A stretch of 8,353 nucleotides of DNA from an uncultured Chloroflexota bacterium (GTDB lineage: Bacteria; Chloroflexota; Limnocylindria; Limnocylindrales; CSP1-4): assembly GCA_903930745.1 (NCBI GenBank), contig CAIYZX010000068.1, forward strand, positions 1-8,353, written 5' to 3'. Below the pieces are notes generated by a model. It saw only the letters and a program-made list of their open reading frames with translations. It was not told where the DNA came from and did not search any database. Every line of letters starts with the position of its first letter. The stretch's first letter is position 1. Position numbers and translations under genes: made by a program. Positions 5,318 to 8,353 of the stretch are shown piece after piece.

Positions 5318-6436
5318 TCAGCCGGCGCGCCGGACGTCCGGGCCGCGCCGCGGCGGAGCGTCACCGCCGGTGGCCGCCACCCAGGGCGCCACGAGGGCCG
5401 CGTACCGCGCGGCCGGGAACGCGTGGCGGAGCGCCACGAGGTGGCCCTGGCGCGCGGCCAGCCGCCGGACCGTGGAGGCCGTAGGCTCATCCAGGCCGGC
5501 CACCGGGAGCGCATCCCCCACCGCGCGCGCCGCCAGCACCGCGGAGATCCGCTGCGCCTCGTCCTCCTCGCGGTCCAGCGAGTCCGGCCACGGCAGATCC
5601 GCCGGATCCACGCGGGCCGCCTGCGCACCACTGACGATCGCCCGCGCCACCGTCTCCCCGAAGGTGCTCACGCGCAGGACCAGCGTCGCCACCTCGGCCC
5701 CGTTGGGCCCGAAGCGCGGCTGCTCCAGGCTCGCGTCCCAGGAGCGCAGCAGCCGCTCCCGGACGCGTGAACGGAACGGCTCGTCCAGCGTCTCGTCCAG
5801 CTGCGGCCCCAGGACCAGCTCCGCGGCCAGCGCGAGCAGCGACTCCCGCACGCCGGGCTGCGCCCAGCGCTCGTGCGGCACCTTGCCCGCCAGCTCCGCC
5901 TCCACCTTGTCCAGCTCCGTGCGCCCTTCCGCGGAGGCGAGCCGGCGAACCGTGGCCAGGAAGGCGATGGGCGGCGGCTCCGCGACGGACAGCCGGTCGT
6001 ACTCGTCCACGGACAGCGTGCGCAGCCGGTCCATGAACCGCGCGAGGCGGACCTCCGGCTCCCCGGTGGCAAGGTTGGGACGCGTGGATGGACGCCGGCG
6101 CGGACGGGCGCGGCGGCCACCGGGTGAGGCGCGGCGCGACGACGCCTTGGCGCGACGGCCACCAGCCGACACGGACCCGTCCGCCGGCGCCGCCAGCGGC
6201 TCCAGGCCCATCACCTCGCGGTCATATCGGGCGCGCAGCTCCGGGTCCGCCAGCCAGTCATGGGCGACGTTGATCCGCTTGGCCTTCTCCAGGGCCTCCG
6301 CGGAATCGCCCGCCACGTCCGGGTGATGGCGGCGCAGGAGCGCGCGCCATGCCAGCTCCACGGCCTCGAACGACGCCTCGGGCGCAAGCCCCAGGCGTGC
6401 GTACAGGTCGTCGTCCGGGAGCAGCAGCCCGGGCAT
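5318..6436 (-). CDS. J-domain (DnaJ-like) protein with an unrecognised C-terminal region
   Basis: This 372-residue cytoplasmic protein starts with a J domain (about 8-78): DDLYARLGLAPEASFEAVELAW, then the diagnostic HPD at 38-40 (LLRRHHPDV), then KRINVAHDWLADPELRARYDRE. J domains stimulate the ATPase of Hsp70/DnaK chaperones. There is no Gly/Phe region, no CxxCxGxG zinc repeats and no DnaJ C-terminal substrate domain, so it is a class C J-protein rather than DnaJ itself. Residues 80-125 form a low-complexity linker, strongly Arg/Lys/Ser/Pro-rich from about 93 to 119. The rest (about 126-360) looks helical and fairly hydrophilic (RLARFMDRLRTLSVDEYDRL, SLLALAAELVLGPQLDE, TVRRLAARQGHLVALRHAF). 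I do not recognise its family, and no membrane segment is evident. The ATG at 6436 has a GGGGG stretch (6441-6445) four bases before it. It lies 73 bp after proS. Confidence 0.86.
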   Translation of the reverse strand: MPGLLLPDDDLYARLGLAPEASFEAVELAWRALLRRHHPDVAGDSAEALEKAKRINVAHDWLADPELRARYDREVMGLEPLAAPADGSVSAGGRRAKASSRRASPGGRRARPRRRPSTRPNLATGEPEVRLARFMDRLRTLSVDEYDRLSVAEPPPIAFLATVRRLASAEGRTELDKVEAELAGKVPHERWAQPGVRESLLALAAELVLGPQLDETLDEPFRSRVRERLLRSWDASLEQPRFGPNGAEVATLVLRVSTFGETVARAIVSGAQAARVDPADLPWPDSLDREEDEAQRISAVLAARAVGDALPVAGLDEPTASTVRRLAARQGHLVALRHAFPAARYAALVAPWVAATGGDAPPRRGPDVRRAG

Positions 6437-6471
6437 CAGTCCCCCACCCCGGCGTCAGCCGGCATCGGCAT

Positions 6472-6485
6472 CGGCCGCGAGGCCG
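6472..6485 (-). terminator. Short GC hairpin between proS and the J-domain gene
   Basis: CGGCC and GGCCG pair around a four-base loop within the 73-bp gap after the proS stop. No T-run follows on the minus strand, so it is at best a weak or factor-dependent pause. A tandem GGCATC pair (6461-6472) lies beside it with no evident role. Confidence 0.2.
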
Positions 6486-6509
6486 TCACCGTCCGGCCGC
6501 AACGCGAGA

Positions 6510-8228
6510 TCAGGCGGGCGTCGCCGCGTGACCGGCGAGGAACGCCTCCACGTCCGCGAGCGGGCGAACGCCGCGCTCCCCGGTGTGACGGTTCGTGACC
6601 TCGGCACCGCCGGCGGCCAGCGAGCGCGGGCTGATCGTGATGATCCAGGGCATGCCCAGGAGCTCCGCGTCCGTGAACTTCACGCCGGGCGACTCGTCGC
6701 GATCGTCGTACAGGACCTCGAAGCTGGGGCCCGCGGCCGCGGCCAGCTCGTGGAGCCGGTCCGCCACCTCGGTCACCTGCGGGTCCTTGTTGGCGCCGAT
6801 GGCCACGATGTGCGCGCGGTACGGCGCCACCTCGGCCGGCCACTTGATGCCCTTCTCGTCGTGGTGATCCTCGACGATGCAGGCGACGTTGCGGCCAACG
6901 CCGATGCCGTACGAGCCCATGATGATCGGGTGGCGCTCGCCGTCCTCGCCCAGGTACTCGGCGCCCAGCGCCTTGGTGTACTTGGTGCCCAGCTTGAAGA
7001 TGTTCCCGATCTCGATGCCGTTGCGGAGGATGATCTCGCCGCCGCACTGCGGGCAGGCGTCGCCCTCGCGCACGTTCGCGATGTCCGCGATCACGTCCGG
7101 CGTGTAGTCACGGCCAACGTTCGTGTTCTTCAGGTGGTACTCGGGCTTGTTGGCGCCGGCGACCAGGTTCGGGCTCTTCGCCACGAGGCTGTCCACCACC
7201 ACGAAGGCGTTCCGGGCGCCGATGGGCGAGCCATAGCCCGCCTGCATCCCGCGCTCGGTGATCTCCTCGATCTGCGCCGGGCGGATGCCGCCCGTCACCT
7301 TGGCGGCGTTCACGAGCTTGGTCTCGTTGAGGTCGTCGTCGCCGCGGACGATGGCCACGATGAAGCGGCCGTCACCGGCGACCACGAAGACCGCCTTCGC
7401 CGTCCGGCTGACCGGAACGGAGAGGAACTCGGCCAGCGAGTCGATGGTGGTGGTGCCGGGCGTGAAGACCTCCTCGACCGGGAGGAGCTCCTCCGCCTCG
7501 GGCGCCGGCTGCGTGTGCGGCGCGATCTGCCGGTTGGACGCGTAGCCGCACTTCTCGCACAGGACCAGGACGTCCTCGCCCGCGGGGTTGAGGCTCATGA
7601 ACTCGTGCGCGAGGCTGCCGCCCATCATGCCCACGTCTGACGCGACCGGGATGGCCTTGAGACCCAGGCGCTCGAAGATGCGGGTGTACGCGCGGTGGTG
7701 CGCCCAGTAGGCGGCATCGAGGCCCGCCTCGTCACGATCACAGCTGTACGAGTCCTTCATGACGAACTCGCGCACGCGGATGAGCCCGCCGCGGGCCCGC
7801 GGCTCGTCGCGGAACTTCGTCTGGAAGTGGTAGACGATCATCGGCAGCTGGCGATAGCTCTTCACGATGTCGCGGAGCAGGTCAGCGACGACCTCCTCGT
7901 GCGTCATCGCGAGCACCATGTCGCGGTCCGCGCGGTCCTTGAAGCGGCCCATCTCCGGGCCGATGGCGTCATAGCGCCCGGTCTCGCGCCAGAGGTCCGC
8001 CGGGTGGACCACCGGCATCTCCATCTCCTGGGCGCCGATGGCGTCCAGCTCCTCGCGGATCACCTGCTCCACGCGCTTCGCCGCGCGGAAGCCGAGCGGG
8101 AGCAGCGAGTAGATGCCGGCGCCCAGCTGGCGCACGTAGCCCGCCCGCAGCAGGAGGCGGTGGGACGGCATCTCCGCCTCGGAGGGATCGTCGCGGAGGG
8201 TGGTGAAGAACAGGTGGCTCAAACGCAT
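6510..8228 (-). CDS. proS: Prolyl-tRNA synthetase, bacterial type with editing domain
   Basis: ProRS charges tRNA-Pro with proline using ATP in the cytoplasm. The 572-residue length and the start MRLSHLFFTTLRDDPSEAE match the usual bacterial type (about 570 residues). Class II motif 1 is around LLPLGFRAAKRV (42-53). Motif 2 is FRDEPRARGGLIRVREFVMKDS (139-160). Motif 3 is GSYGIGVGR (438-446), preceded by GIEIGNIFKLGTKYTKAL. Between motifs 2 and 3 lies the YbaK-like insertion domain (about 225-410) that clears Ala-tRNA-Pro; K278 in SRTAKAVFVV aligns with the E. coli editing lysine K279. Cysteine pairs CEKC (224-227) and CPQC (392-395) flank this domain, as in many bacterial ProRS. An anticodon-binding domain (about 470-565) ends the protein. 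The ATG at 8228 lacks a strong SD site, but the N-terminal match fixes it. It is complete, with no anomalies. Confidence 0.98.
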   Translation of the reverse strand: MRLSHLFFTTLRDDPSEAEMPSHRLLLRAGYVRQLGAGIYSLLPLGFRAAKRVEQVIREELDAIGAQEMEMPVVHPADLWRETGRYDAIGPEMGRFKDRADRDMVLAMTHEEVVADLLRDIVKSYRQLPMIVYHFQTKFRDEPRARGGLIRVREFVMKDSYSCDRDEAGLDAAYWAHHRAYTRIFERLGLKAIPVASDVGMMGGSLAHEFMSLNPAGEDVLVLCEKCGYASNRQIAPHTQPAPEAEELLPVEEVFTPGTTTIDSLAEFLSVPVSRTAKAVFVVAGDGRFIVAIVRGDDDLNETKLVNAAKVTGGIRPAQIEEITERGMQAGYGSPIGARNAFVVVDSLVAKSPNLVAGANKPEYHLKNTNVGRDYTPDVIADIANVREGDACPQCGGEIILRNGIEIGNIFKLGTKYTKALGAEYLGEDGERHPIIMGSYGIGVGRNVACIVEDHHDEKGIKWPAEVAPYRAHIVAIGANKDPQVTEVADRLHELAAAAGPSFEVLYDDRDESPGVKFTDAELLGMPWIITISPRSLAAGGAEVTNRHTGERGVRPLADVEAFLAGHAATPA

Positions 8229-8353
8229 GGCGCGCAGTCTACCGGAGCGCCGTCGGGGCGACGCTTGTCGGCAGGCTGGTGAACCGGTGGCGGCGGCGCA
8301 TCCGCGTCGCGGAAGACGGCGATGTTGCGAGGCCGGCGCAGCAGGGCGGCCCG
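8229..8353. other. Region upstream of proS, no callable gene
   Basis: These 125 bases remain open in more than one minus-strand frame. One runs from the window edge to a TGA at 8219-8221 inside proS (44 residues, ending APVDCAPCV). Another is an open extension of proS itself. A plus-strand ATG at 8322 also starts an open stretch to the edge. None shows recognisable protein text, so I make no gene call. No convincing promoter or SD site for proS is visible. Confidence 0.3.

Noticed and set aside
4159..5484. A 441-codon plus-strand open frame opposite the kinase gene
   Set aside because: It is antisense to a clear PAS-HisKA-HATPase kinase. Its product is low-complexity His/Arg/Pro/Ala text typical of high-GC shadow frames, with no domain.
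6528..7640. A 370-codon plus-strand open frame opposite proS
   Set aside because: It mirrors the proS codons; the product is a His/Val/Asp/Arg-rich shadow with no motif, while the proS strand is unmistakable.
8278..8284. A GTTCACC heptamer on the minus strand upstream of proS
   Set aside because: No matching units lie 11 bases on either side, and proS is not expected to be phosphate-regulated; probably chance.
8219..8353. A 44-residue minus-strand open end overlapping the proS start, possible 3' end of an upstream gene
   Set aside because: Other minus-strand frames are equally open here and none gives recognisable protein text, so a gene call is not supported.

Overview
The window is a GC-rich (roughly 70% by eye), densely packed bacterial chromosome segment. 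It shows no mobile elements, no CRISPR array and no tRNA or rRNA genes. The high GC, the short SD-led spacings and the gene mix suggest a soil or freshwater Chloroflexota (Limnocylindria-like) or a high-GC actinobacterium. This is an inference from general style, not from a diagnostic marker.

Layout: two gene trains converge near position 2550-2620. On the + strand lies the distal half of a phosphate-transport operon: the 3' end of pstA, then pstB, phoU and a sixA-type phosphohistidine phosphatase. On the - strand, reading right to left, are proS (prolyl-tRNA synthetase), a J-domain protein with an unrecognised C-terminal region, a PhoR-like sensor histidine kinase, an endonuclease/exonuclease/phosphatase (EEP) family hydrolase, and a glycerophosphodiester phosphodiesterase (GDPD). 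The kinase, EEP and GDPD genes are nearly contiguous: 2 bp separate kinase from EEP, and 5 bp or a 4-bp overlap separates EEP from GDPD. Translational coupling is therefore likely.

How the genes fit together: most of the window reads as a phosphate-response locus. PstA and PstB import phosphate, PhoU reports transporter state to a PhoR-type kinase, and SixA could remove phosphate from histidine phosphoproteins. The kinase is co-transcribed with two phosphodiesterase-type hydrolases that could release phosphate from organic phosphodiesters. No PhoB/PhoP response regulator is present in the window. A short 11-nt-period direct repeat just upstream of the kinase resembles a PHO box and is the most interesting regulatory candidate. 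proS and the J-domain gene look like unrelated housekeeping neighbours.

Nothing here clearly amounts to a new biological system. The points most worth a second look are the J-protein's C-terminal region, the PhoR-EEP-GDPD cluster with its putative PHO box, and the placement of sixA beside phoU and opposite the kinase.
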